Below, in pieces: positions 1 to 8,072 of a DNA stretch of 64,000 nt. The notes beneath the pieces were generated by a model. The model was not told the DNA's origin and did no database searches. It saw only the letters and a list, made by a program, of their open reading frames with translations. Both the position numbers and the translations under genes were made by a program. Numbering within the stretch: the first letter of the stretch is position 1; each line of letters starts with the position of its first letter. The DNA is from Hymenobacter setariae. GTDB taxonomy: Bacteria > Bacteroidota > Bacteroidia > Cytophagales > Hymenobacteraceae. The stretch lies in contig NZ_VMRJ01000006.1 of the NCBI RefSeq assembly GCF_007713685.1, positions 186,001-250,000 on the forward strand. Reading direction: 5' to 3'.

Positions 1-1
1 T

Positions 2-634
2 GCGCCCGCACCGGCCCTGGCCGTGGTGCCCACCGAGGCCCTGAGCCAGGCCCGCCAGCACCGCGCCGCGCCGCTGGCCTTCCAGCGGCAGCAGCTGCAA
101 GCCGCCCGCGATGTGGCCCAGGCCCGCGGCACTACCGGCTTTCTGGCCACCCTCACCGCCAACCTCGGCTATGTAAACCAGGCGCCCTACTTGCTCGACA
201 GCTACCGGGCGCTGCAAAATCAGCAACAGGTGTCGCTAGCCTTTTCGCTGCCGCTCGTGGACTGGGGCCGCCGCCGCGCCACCGTGCGCACCGCCGAGCT
301 GGCCCGCGACCAAACCCAGGCCGTCGTGACCCAAGATGAGCGCGCCTTCGAGCAAACTGTGCTCACGCAGGCGGCCCAGGTGCCCGCCCTAGCCGGGCGA
401 GCCAGCCTAGCCGCTCGCGCCGATACGCTGGCGCAGCGCCGCTACGCTATCACCCGCGCCACCTACGAGGCCGGTCGCCTCTCGCTCACCGACCTCACGC
501 TGGCCTCGGCGGCCAAAGACCTCGCGCGGCGCAGCTACATTCTGGCTCTGCGGGCCGGGTGGGTGGCCCACTACCGGCTGCGCGGGCTCACTTTATTTGA
601 TTTTGAAACCGGGCAGCCGCTGGCTGCCGAGTAG
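2..634 (+). CDS. TolC-family outer-membrane efflux protein, C-terminal part
   Basis: The reading frame is open to the left edge, so only about the last 210 residues are present. The segment has the long helical, Ala/Arg/Gln-rich character of TolC-type proteins, and the stretch SLPLVDWGRR is typical of the strand-to-helix turn in that family. It should be the outer-membrane channel of a tripartite export system. The ATPase and two permeases downstream supply the inner-membrane part, and a membrane-fusion protein would be expected left of the window. A GTG at position 23 is internal and not the start. The family call is fairly sure; the substrate is unknown. Confidence 0.8.
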   Translation, partial: APAPALAVVPTEALSQARQHRAAPLAFQRQQLQAARDVAQARGTTGFLATLTANLGYVNQAPYLLDSYRALQNQQQVSLAFSLPLVDWGRRRATVRTAELARDQTQAVVTQDERAFEQTVLTQAAQVPALAGRASLAARADTLAQRRYAITRATYEAGRLSLTDLTLASAAKDLARRSYILALRAGWVAHYRLRGLTLFDFETGQPLAAE

Positions 635-649
635 CTGCTTTTGTACGAT

Positions 650-731
650 TGTCAGGCTGACGAAGGAAGCATCTTGGCCGCTTTATCAGCTTGAAAACTA
701 TTCCGCCAAGATGCCTTTCGTCAGTATGACA
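650..731. repeat. REP/MITE-like inverted repeat between tolC and ABC ATPase
   Basis: Two arms of about 26-28 bases (650-677 and 706-731) are imperfect inverted copies around a 28-base AT-richer spacer. The arms begin and end with TGTCA/TGACA and contain GACGAA and CATCTT, the style of dispersed intergenic palindromes. It lies just upstream of the chosen ATPase start, which argues against starting that gene further upstream. Confidence 0.7.
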
Positions 732-752
732 GACGATTTTAACGCGCTTTTT

Positions 753-1448
753 ATGCAGTCAACTTCCACCACCTCCCCCGTCATCCGCCTCGCCAACATC
801 GAGAAGGTCTACCAAACTCGCACCATCGAAACCGTGGCGCTCAGCCAAGTCAACCTCACCATCAACCGGGGCGAGTTTGTGTCGGTAATGGGCCCCAGCG
901 GCTGCGGCAAATCGACCTTGCTTAGCCTCATGGGCCTGCTCGATGAGCCCAGCAGCGGCACTATCGAGATAGATGGTCGGCCCGTGACCTCCTACTCAGA
1001 TAAAGAGCTGGCCGGGCTGCGCAATCATAAAATCGGCTTCGTCTTCCAGAGCTACCACCTTATTAACGACCTTTCGGTGCTCGACAATGTGGAGATGCCG
1101 CTGCTCTACCGGCCCAGCATCGGGAGCAGTGAGCGCCGCCGCCGCGCCATAGAGGCCCTCGATAAAGTAGGACTCACGGCCCGCACCAAGCACTTTCCGG
1201 CGCAGCTCTCGGGTGGGCAGCGGCAGCGCGTGGCCATTGCCCGCGCCCTGGCCGGCGAGCCCGAAATTATTTTGGCCGACGAGCCCACCGGCAACCTCGA
1301 CTCGGTGATGGGCGAGGAAATAATGGAGCTGCTCCTAGGTCTCAATCGGGAGCAGGGAACCACCCTCGTGATGGTAACCCACGACGAGCAGCAGGCCCTG
1401 AAAACCCAGCGATTGATACGGTTTTTCGACGGTCGGCAGGTGGCCTAG
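753..1448 (+). CDS. ABC transporter ATP-binding protein, MacB/LolD type
   Basis: This is a cytoplasmic ATPase of about 231 residues that drives an FtsX/MacB-type exporter. It shows the Walker A motif GPSGCGKST near residue 47, the signature LSGGQRQR, the Walker B with ILADEPTGNLD, and a switch histidine in VTHD. The frame is open upstream to 597, but that stretch translates a palindromic repeat (650-731). The ATG at 753, which opens MQSTSTTSP before the first conserved strand, is the better start. Two permease genes follow in the same direction, so the three probably form one complex with the upstream TolC-like channel. The substrate cannot be inferred. Confidence 0.93.
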   Translation: MQSTSTTSPVIRLANIEKVYQTRTIETVALSQVNLTINRGEFVSVMGPSGCGKSTLLSLMGLLDEPSSGTIEIDGRPVTSYSDKELAGLRNHKIGFVFQSYHLINDLSVLDNVEMPLLYRPSIGSSERRRRAIEALDKVGLTARTKHFPAQLSGGQRQRVAIARALAGEPEIILADEPTGNLDSVMGEEIMELLLGLNREQGTTLVMVTHDEQQALKTQRLIRFFDGRQVA

Positions 1449-1456
1449 GGCCAATT

Positions 1457-1558
1457 ATTAATGAGCAATGAACAGTGAGCAATTGTGCTAACCGACCGTT
1501 CGCTCATTTTCCTACCTGCTCATTGCTCATTGTCAATTACTCATTACTCGTTACTCGC
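1457..1558. repeat. TGAGCAATGAG-type satellite repeat
   Basis: The gap between the ATPase and the first permease is filled by degenerate copies of AATGAGCAATGA and its complement TGCTCATTGCTCATT, arranged as an inverted pair around 1485-1510. The same family recurs at 2826-2857 and 9864-9950. It is non-coding, although the permease frame runs back through it. Confidence 0.6.
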
Positions 1559-1559
1559 C

Positions 1560-2813
1560 ATGCTTCTCTCTTATCTCAAAATCGCCTGGAAGGTGCTCCT
1601 GCGGCGCAAATTTTTCACCGCCATTAGCCTGTTCGGCATCAGCTTCACGCTCATGATTATGCTAGTGGTCTACGCCATGTTCGACTACGTGGCGGGACCG
1701 CACCGACCGGAGCTGAAAGCCGACCGGCTGCTGTTTGTGAGCCGGATGCAGCTGGTGTACCGCGAAGGCGGCACCAGCAACTCCAACCTAGGCTACGACT
1801 TCCTGGAGCGGCACCTGCGCACCCTGAAGACGCCCGAAAAAGTATCACTCAGCCTGGGCAACTTTAGCACCGTGACCGCCTACGTGGGCGACCAGACGCT
1901 GAAGCTGGACCGCAAATTCACGGATGGCGAGTTCTGGCAGGTACTCGACTTCGACTACGTGGCCGGCCGGCCCTACAATGCCCGCGAGGTGCGCGACGCT
2001 GCCCACGTGGCCGTTCTCAACGAAACCACCGCCCGGCGCTACTTCGGCAACGTGGCCGCGGCCGTGGGCCGCCCGGTAGAGCTGGATGCCGTGCGCTACC
2101 AGGTGGTGGGCGTGGTGCGCGACGTCAGCATCTCGCGCATCAACACCTACGCCGAGGCGTGGCTGCCCATTACCCTCTCTACCGACAACCTGCGCGACCC
2201 CAGCTATCTAGGGCGCTACCAAGCCATTGTGCTGGCCCGGCAGGCCGCCGACGTGCCCCTCGTGCAGCAGGAATACCAGCGGGTAATTGACCACCTACCC
2301 CTGCCCGACCCCAAGCAGTATAAGCAAATACGCAGCTACGCCCACACCCTGCTGGGCACGCTTACGGCACGCTTCAACATGGAGGGCGGCCCCGAGGGCG
2401 GGGCTAAGGTCTTTACCCGTGCCGCGCTGGTCCTAGGGCTGCTGTTTCTGCTGCTGCCGGCCCTCAACCTGGTCAATATCAACGTGAGCCGCACCCTGGA
2501 GCGCGCCTCCGAGATTGGGGTGCGCAAGGCCTTCGGGGCTACGGGCGGGCGGCTGGTGGGGCAGTTCCTGGTCGAGAATATCTTCCTGACGCTGCTCGGC
2601 GGCATCCTGGGCCTAGGGCTGGCCGCGGGCGCGCTGGCCTTGCTCAACAGCAGCCACTTCATCCCCTACGCGACCTACGCCCTCAACGAGCGCGTGTTTG
2701 GGGCGGCGCTGGTTATCGTGTTGTTTTTCGGCATCCTGTCGGGCGCCTACCCGGCCTACAAAATGTCGAAGCTGCACCCGGTAAAGGCCCTGAAAGGCGA
2801 CGCCGGCAGCTAG
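1560..2813 (+). CDS. FtsX/MacB-type ABC permease, first copy
   Basis: This is a 417-residue inner-membrane permease. It has one N-terminal membrane helix (about residues 18-42), a large periplasmic MacB-PCD-like domain, then three membrane helices (about 285-305, 335-360 and 385-405). The last part has the FtsX family pattern, with ERASEIGVRKAFGAT between helices and a C-terminal HPVKALK. The frame runs upstream to 1485 only through repeat sequence, so the ATG at 1560 (MLLSYLKIAWK) is chosen. In this system the ATPase and the permeases are separate genes, unlike the fused E. coli MacB. Confidence 0.9.
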   Translation: MLLSYLKIAWKVLLRRKFFTAISLFGISFTLMIMLVVYAMFDYVAGPHRPELKADRLLFVSRMQLVYREGGTSNSNLGYDFLERHLRTLKTPEKVSLSLGNFSTVTAYVGDQTLKLDRKFTDGEFWQVLDFDYVAGRPYNAREVRDAAHVAVLNETTARRYFGNVAAAVGRPVELDAVRYQVVGVVRDVSISRINTYAEAWLPITLSTDNLRDPSYLGRYQAIVLARQAADVPLVQQEYQRVIDHLPLPDPKQYKQIRSYAHTLLGTLTARFNMEGGPEGGAKVFTRAALVLGLLFLLLPALNLVNINVSRTLERASEIGVRKAFGATGGRLVGQFLVENIFLTLLGGILGLGLAAGALALLNSSHFIPYATYALNERVFGAALVIVLFFGILSGAYPAYKMSKLHPVKALKGDAGS

Positions 2814-2825
2814 CCCTAGGTAACG

Positions 2826-2857
2826 CTCCTGCTCATTATTCATTGCTCATTGCTACT
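2826..2857. repeat. TGCTCATT satellite between the two permeases
   Basis: A short run of CTGCTCATT and ATTCATTGCTCATTG units fills the gap just before the second permease. It belongs to the same repeat family as 1457-1558. Confidence 0.5.
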
Positions 2858-2862
2858 TACTT

Positions 2863-4068
2863 ATGCTACGCCACCTGTTTACCTTGATGTGGAACCGCAA
2901 GCGGGCCAATGGCCTGCTGATTCTGGAAGTGTTTATGGCCTTTGTGGTGCTCTTCGCGGTGGGCAGCACGGGCGTGTACCTGTGGCGCAACTACCAGGCG
3001 CCGCTGGGCTTTGCCTACGAAAACGTGTGGCAGATTAACCTGAACTCGGGCAGTCAGCCCCGCGCCGAGCAGGTGGCCACCTTGCAGCGCGTGCTAGCCA
3101 AGCTGCGAACTACCCCCGGCGTAGAGGTCGTGAGCCGCACCGAGGATACGACCCCCTTCTCGTACAATGGCAACAGCGGCAACATCACCACGGGAACGGG
3201 CGACACCCAGCGGCGCACCGAAGAGGCCGACTTCTACTCGGGGGGGCCTGAGCTGCGCGAGGTGATGGGTGTGCGCCTGGTGGCCGGCCGCTGGTTTGAC
3301 CGCCGCGACGAAACGCCCACCCGCCGCCCGCCGGTGGTTATTACCGAAGCCACGCAGGCCGAGCTATTCCCGGATGGACAGTCGGCGCTAGGCAAAGTCA
3401 TCCATTACGGCTTTCACGAAAATCAAGAGCGCGTTGTCGTGGGCATCAGCGGCCCCTATCGCGCCGGTGGCGAGTTGAGCGAGCCTAGGTCGGCCCTGTT
3501 TGGCTACATTAGCCCGCAAGACACCACTACGGCCCTGAATACCTTACTGGTGCGGGTGCAGCCCGGCACCGGCGCAGCCCTGGCCAAGCGCCTGTCCGAC
3601 GACATCCGCCTCACCAGCGGCGGCCGCTGGAGCAGCGATATCACGACGCTCCGCGAGCAGCGCCTCTCCAAGCTCAAGGTGCTGCTGACGCTGCCCGCCG
3701 TGCTGGGCGTGGTATGCGTGTTCTTGCTGGTGAATGTGGCCCTAGGGCTCTTCGGCGTGCTGTGGCTCAACATCAACCAGCGCCGAGCCGAGCTGGGCGT
3801 GCGCCGGGCCATGGGGGCCACGGGCGCGGCCATCAGCGGGCAGGTGCTGGGCGAAATCCTGACGCTGACCACCTTCGGGCTGGTGCTAGGGCTGCTGGTG
3901 GCGGCGCAGTTTCCACTGCTGGGTGTCTTCAACATTAAGGCGGGCGTGTACCTAACGGCTATGTTGCTGGCCACCCTAGGCCTCTACGCGCTGGCGGCCG
4001 GCTGCGCCTTCTACCCCAGCCGGCTGGCGGCGGGCATCCAGCCGGCCGTGGCCTTGCGCGAGGAGTAG
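2863..4068 (+). CDS. FtsX/MacB-type ABC permease, second copy
   Basis: This is a 401-residue permease with the same plan as its neighbour: an N-terminal helix (about residues 15-40), a periplasmic domain, then three helices near the C-terminus. The family motif appears as RRAELGVRRAMGATGAAI. Sequence similarity to the first copy is limited to the membrane part, so the two probably form a heterodimer with the shared ATPase rather than being a recent duplication. The ATG at 2863 directly precedes MLRHLFTLMWNRK, the usual amphipathic start of this family. Confidence 0.9.
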   Translation: MLRHLFTLMWNRKRANGLLILEVFMAFVVLFAVGSTGVYLWRNYQAPLGFAYENVWQINLNSGSQPRAEQVATLQRVLAKLRTTPGVEVVSRTEDTTPFSYNGNSGNITTGTGDTQRRTEEADFYSGGPELREVMGVRLVAGRWFDRRDETPTRRPPVVITEATQAELFPDGQSALGKVIHYGFHENQERVVVGISGPYRAGGELSEPRSALFGYISPQDTTTALNTLLVRVQPGTGAALAKRLSDDIRLTSGGRWSSDITTLREQRLSKLKVLLTLPAVLGVVCVFLLVNVALGLFGVLWLNINQRRAELGVRRAMGATGAAISGQVLGEILTLTTFGLVLGLLVAAQFPLLGVFNIKAGVYLTAMLLATLGLYALAAGCAFYPSRLAAGIQPAVALREE

Positions 4069-4287
4069 GAAGAGACTCTAAAAGCCGCGTTGGTGTAAGG
4101 TCAGCGCCAGTTGGGATAATATTCTTGGGACCCGCGGCAACGGCTACCACCTTTGCCGCATCTAGTAAGGCAGCCAACTCGGCACAGCTACTTATTTTTT
4201 GGTCCCTTGTAACGGATGCCCCGCCGGCCTGGTACCCTAGGCAAAACCAACCAAATAGCATCTTCACGCCACTTGTCTTTCTGAGTC

Positions 4288-4986
4288 ATGAAAAACCTAC
4301 TGCTTCCCGCACTGCTTGGCCTCGCTGCCCTCACTACGGCCCACGCTCAAGATACCCAAACCCGCCAGGTGCCCGCTTTCCATGCCATCAACGTGGGCAC
4401 CGGCATCGAACTGACGCTGACTGCTGGCCACGGCCAGCACGTGGAAGTGAGCGCCGATACGCCCGAGCTGCGCGACCACATCGAAACCACCGTGAAAGAT
4501 GGCGTGCTGACGCTGCGCTACGATAACCGGGACGACCGCAACGGTACGATGCGCCGCAACAAGCACCTGCGCGCCACCGTCACGGCCGACGAACTCACAG
4601 CCCTTTCAGCTCACAGCGGCTCGTCGGTACGCGCTTCAGGCGACTTCGACGCCGACAACTTCCAGCTCGACGTATCGTCGGGGGCCACGGTGAAAGCCAG
4701 CCTCGCCACCAATACCCTCACCGTGCGCCAAAGCAGCGGCAGCACCGCCGACCTCAGCGGCCGGGCCACCAGCGTAGACGTGCGTAGCAGCAGCGGCGCC
4801 ACCCTCGACGGCAAGGACCTGCAATCCGAGCGCGCCCGCGCCGAAGCCAGCAGCGGCAGCTCAATACAACTAGCCGTGAAAGACGACCTCGTGGCCCAAG
4901 CCAGCAGCGGCGGCAGCATCAGCTACAAGGGCTCGCCACAACTCACCAAGCGCACCAGCAGCGGCGGGAGCGTAAGCGGCCGGTAA
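4288..4986 (+). CDS. Secreted GIN-domain (DUF2807) putative adhesin-like protein
   Basis: A clear signal peptide (MKNLLLPALLGLAALTTAHAQ) precedes a 211-residue mature protein. The N-terminal half fits the head GIN domain pattern (FHAINVGTGIELTLTAG, VEVSADTPE). The C-terminal half carries seven SSG or SGS turns about 20 residues apart, as expected for a short right-handed beta-helix. Members of this family are abundant in Bacteroidota; their function is mostly unknown. It sits between the exporter and the two-component genes, so it may be an envelope partner or a regulated output. No lipobox or T9SS sorting domain is present. Confidence 0.85.
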   Translation: MKNLLLPALLGLAALTTAHAQDTQTRQVPAFHAINVGTGIELTLTAGHGQHVEVSADTPELRDHIETTVKDGVLTLRYDNRDDRNGTMRRNKHLRATVTADELTALSAHSGSSVRASGDFDADNFQLDVSSGATVKASLATNTLTVRQSSGSTADLSGRATSVDVRSSSGATLDGKDLQSERARAEASSGSSIQLAVKDDLVAQASSGGSISYKGSPQLTKRTSSGGSVSGR

Positions 4987-4996
4987 GTACGTTTGT

Positions 4997-5073
4997 CCTT
5001 GCGAGCGTAGCGAAACCATCGCACCTAGGCAGCCATGTTGCTCAGGTGCGATGGTTTCGCTACGCTCGCAAGG
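4997..5073. repeat. Perfect 30-base inverted repeat (REP-like hairpin)
   Basis: Arms 4997-5026 and 5044-5073 are exact reverse complements (30 of 30) with a 17-base spacer. The arms contain TTGCGAGCGTAGCGAAAC, a widely dispersed bacterial intergenic palindrome type. It begins 11 bases after the GIN gene and ends 18 bases before the response regulator start. It could also act as a terminator or RNA processing site. Confidence 0.85.
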
Positions 5074-5090
5074 GCAGGATATGATAGAAC

Positions 5091-6461
5091 ATGATACTAA
5101 TTGTCGACGACGACCTCGCCGTGCGCGTGTCGCTACAGCTGCTACTGAAGCAGGCGGGCTACCCGGCACAGGCTGTGGCCGGCCCTGCCGAGGCGCTGGC
5201 CGCCGTGCAAGCAGCCGCGCCCCGGCTCATCTTGCTCGACATGAATTTTACGGCTGCCACTACCGGGGCCGACGGGCTGGCGCTCCTAGGTCAGCTCAAA
5301 GCCCTAGCGCCGCAGGTGCCCGTCATTCTGCTCACGGGCTGGGGCAGCATTGCGCTGGCGGTGGCGGGCATGAAGGCGGGCGCGGCTGAGTTCATTACCA
5401 AGCCCTGGCAAAACGAAACGCTGCTCCAAACCATAGCTACCGTGCTGGCGCTGCACGCGCCCGCCGAGGCCGCACCGCTGCCCGGCCGCCCGGCCCTCGA
5501 CCGGCAGTTTGCCCTAGGTAGCATCGTGGGCGAAGACCCGCGGCTGTTGGCTGTGCTGCGCCAAGTAGGGCAAGTAGCCGCCACCGACGCCTCGGTGCTA
5601 ATAGAAGGCGAAAGCGGCACTGGCAAGGAGCTCATTGCCGAGGCCCTGCACCAAAACAGCCCGCGCCGTACCCAGCCCTTCGTAAAAGTGAACCTAGGTG
5701 GCATTTCATCGTCGCTATTTGAAAGCGAGTTGTTTGGCCACCGGCGCGGCGCCTTTACCGATGCTCGCGCCGACCGCGTCGGCCGCTTCGAGTTGGCCAA
5801 CGGCGGCACCATCTTTCTGGACGAAATTGGCGAGTTAGAGCTGGCCAGCCAGGTAAAGCTGCTGCGCGTGCTACAAGACCGCACCTACGAGGTGCTTGGC
5901 GACTCGCGCCCCCGCCGCCTCGATATCAGGGTAGTGGCCGCTACCAATAAAAACCTGGCCGAGCTCGTAGCCCAGGGCCGCTTTCGCGAAGACCTGTTTT
6001 ACCGGCTCAACCTCATTACGCTGCACCTGCCCGCCCTGCGCGAGCGGGCCGACGATATTCCGCGCCTAGCGCGCTATTTCATTGGCCAGCTACAAGCCAC
6101 CTACCGCCGCCCCGGCCTACGCCTAGGGGCGGCCGCGGTCCACTGGCTGCAAGCGCAGGCATTGCCCGGCAATATTCGGGAGCTTAAAAACTTGGTGGAG
6201 CGCGCCGTGCTCACCAGCTCGCACGACGAGCTCACGCCTGCCGACTTCCAGGCGCGGCACCTAGGGCCGCCCGCCGCCACTACCGAGGCCGCCCTACCGC
6301 CCCCCGGCACCATGACCTTGGAGGCCTTAGAGGAGCAGGCCATTCGCCAAAGCGTAGCGCATTATCGGGGCAATCTCAGCCAGGTAGCGCGGGCACTGGG
6401 CCTAAGCCGTGGGGCATTGTACAGAAGGTTAGATAAGTTTGGGATTCCGTATAGCGAGTAG
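5091..6461 (+). CDS. Sigma-54-dependent response regulator, NtrC type
   Basis: The 456-residue protein has a receiver domain (acidic DDD at 6-8, phospho-acceptor D50, T82, K104), a AAA+ domain with Walker A GESGTGKE (173-180) and Walker B FLDEIGE, and a Fis-type helix-turn-helix near the C-terminus (VARALGLSRGALYRRL). The sigma-54 contact loop reads GAFTDA (220-225) instead of the textbook GAFTGA. It should activate sigma-54 promoters after phosphorylation by the kinase encoded next. The exporter genes upstream are plausible targets, but I found no convincing -24/-12 element in the window. Confidence 0.95.
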   Translation: MILIVDDDLAVRVSLQLLLKQAGYPAQAVAGPAEALAAVQAAAPRLILLDMNFTAATTGADGLALLGQLKALAPQVPVILLTGWGSIALAVAGMKAGAAEFITKPWQNETLLQTIATVLALHAPAEAAPLPGRPALDRQFALGSIVGEDPRLLAVLRQVGQVAATDASVLIEGESGTGKELIAEALHQNSPRRTQPFVKVNLGGISSSLFESELFGHRRGAFTDARADRVGRFELANGGTIFLDEIGELELASQVKLLRVLQDRTYEVLGDSRPRRLDIRVVAATNKNLAELVAQGRFREDLFYRLNLITLHLPALRERADDIPRLARYFIGQLQATYRRPGLRLGAAAVHWLQAQALPGNIRELKNLVERAVLTSSHDELTPADFQARHLGPPAATTEAALPPPGTMTLEALEEQAIRQSVAHYRGNLSQVARALGLSRGALYRRLDKFGIPYSE

Positions 6462-6477
6462 AGACCGATAATAATCT

Positions 6478-6570
6478 GTCATTGCGAGCGCAGCAATAGC
6501 ACCTGCACGGAAGGAACACAAACGGCGCAGTTCAACAGGTGTCATTGCTCTTCGCTGCGCTCGCAATGAC
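6478..6570. repeat. Imperfect REP-like inverted repeat between regulator and kinase
   Basis: The arms around 6478-6505 and 6536-6570 share GTCATTGCGAGCGCAG with its complement CTGCGCTCGCAATGAC, plus a CACCTG/CAGGTG core. It is the same general family as 4997-5073 but clearly diverged from it. It ends 11 bases before the kinase ATG. Confidence 0.75.
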
Positions 6571-6581
6571 ACTTCCTAACT

Positions 6582-7880
6582 ATGCGCCTCAAGCTGCTTC
6601 TGTTTCTGTTGCCGCTGTATGCGGTACTCATCACCCTGGCGGCGCAGGCGCGCACCACTAATGTGGCGCTGTTCATCACGTGCGAGGTAGTGCTGCTGGG
6701 CAGCCTGGTGCTGGCGTGGCAGCTGTACCGCAGCTTTATGCAGCCCATTCGCCTCATTGAAGCGGGCACGGCAGCGCTGCAAGCCCAAGATTTCAATTTG
6801 AAGTTTCAGCCGGTGGGGCAGCCTGCGCTCGACCAGCTTGTGGCGGTTTACAACCACATGCTCGATGCCCTGCGCCAGGAGCGCGTAAGCCAGCACGAAC
6901 AAAGCGTGCTGCTCGAGCGGCTTATCCAAGCCTCACCGGCCGGCATCCTGATACTGACTTTCGACCAGCTCATTGCCAGCACCAATGCGGCAGCGGCGCG
7001 GGCCCTAGGTCAGCCGGCAGCAGCGTTGAATGGCCGAGCGGTGGCGGCGCTACCCGCCCCGTGGGGAGCGGTGCTGGCCGACCTAGCTGCTGGCCAGCCC
7101 CAGACCGTGCGCCTCCCCGGCGGCCAAACCTACCGGGCCGCTGCCGCGCACTTTCTCGACCGGGGCTTTCAGCGGCGCTTTGTGGTGCTGGAAGAGCTGA
7201 CGCAGGAAATCAGGGCCCAGGAAAAGCAGACCTACGAGCAGCTCATCCGGCTAGTAGCGCACGAGGTCAACAACTCCATTGGGGCGGTAAACTCGCTGCT
7301 GGGCAGCTTTCGGCACTACACCCCGCAGCTGGCCCCGGCCGACCAAGCCGACTTTGCCCAGGCCCTGGAAGTCAGCATCGTGCGCAACACCCAACTCGCC
7401 GACTTTGTGGCCGGCTACGCCCGCTTGGTGCGCCTGCCCCCGCCCGCCCCGCACCCCACCGACCTGCACGCCCTGCTGCGCGACCTAGGGCACTTGCTAG
7501 CGCCGCGCAGCGCGGCCCAGGGCATAGCTTGGCACTGGCAGTTGGCCTCAGCTGGTCCGCTCTTGGTGCAGGCCGATTCGCAGCAGCTAACCCAGGCCCT
7601 GCTCAACGTGGCCAAAAACGCCCTCGAAGCCATCGGCCCTAGTGGTGGTAGCGTGTGGGTGACTACTACCAGTCAGCCGCTCACGCTCAGTGTCGCCAAC
7701 GATGGCGCGCCGCTCAGCCCCGAGGTCAGCCAGCGGCTATTCACGCCGTTTTTCAGCACCAAGGCAGGCGGCCAGGGCATCGGCCTTACGTTGGTGCGCG
7801 ACATTTTATTAGCGCACGGCTTCACTTTTCGGCTCGAAACGGAGGGCGATGGGCGCACGGTTTTTGAGGTTAGCTTCTAA
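6582..7880 (+). CDS. NtrB-like sensor histidine kinase
   Basis: The 432-residue membrane kinase has two helices near the N-terminus (about 5-22 and 28-48) with a very short periplasmic loop, then a HAMP-like segment, a PAS-like domain (about 110-205), a phospho-acceptor H227 in RLVAHEVNNS, and a HATPase domain with NVAKNALEAI, VANDGAPL and GGQGIGLTLVRDI. The small outer loop suggests it senses a membrane or cytoplasmic signal. It pairs with the NtrC-type regulator directly upstream. Confidence 0.94.
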   Translation: MRLKLLLFLLPLYAVLITLAAQARTTNVALFITCEVVLLGSLVLAWQLYRSFMQPIRLIEAGTAALQAQDFNLKFQPVGQPALDQLVAVYNHMLDALRQERVSQHEQSVLLERLIQASPAGILILTFDQLIASTNAAAARALGQPAAALNGRAVAALPAPWGAVLADLAAGQPQTVRLPGGQTYRAAAAHFLDRGFQRRFVVLEELTQEIRAQEKQTYEQLIRLVAHEVNNSIGAVNSLLGSFRHYTPQLAPADQADFAQALEVSIVRNTQLADFVAGYARLVRLPPPAPHPTDLHALLRDLGHLLAPRSAAQGIAWHWQLASAGPLLVQADSQQLTQALLNVAKNALEAIGPSGGSVWVTTTSQPLTLSVANDGAPLSPEVSQRLFTPFFSTKAGGQGIGLTLVRDILLAHGFTFRLETEGDGRTVFEVSF

Positions 7881-8072
7881 GCTGATGAACGGACGCTGTT
7901 ATTGATTTAATACTATTGGCACTGGTTAGTATGGGACGGGCTTGTCTCATACTGGTACGAGCTCGACAATAGGAATTAGTATCTTAAGCAGATTTGGATA
8001 AACGATTTCTATAAAAAAGGCGCTGGTAAATAATTTGCGAAAACGGAAGGGTACGTTACTATCCTTTTCCTG

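Noticed and set aside
597..752. Upstream extension of the ABC ATPase frame
   Set aside because: The 52 extra residues translate the end of tolC and a palindromic repeat; conserved sequence starts after the ATG at 753.
4228..4248. TGGTACCCTAGGCA as a sigma-54 promoter before the GIN gene
   Set aside because: The GC pair is two bases too close to the GG pair; more likely a chance match that contains CCTAGG.
7916..7935. Sigma-54-like TTGGCACTGG upstream of the T9SS cargo gene
   Set aside because: The -24 half fits, but there is no GC at the -12 position with correct spacing.
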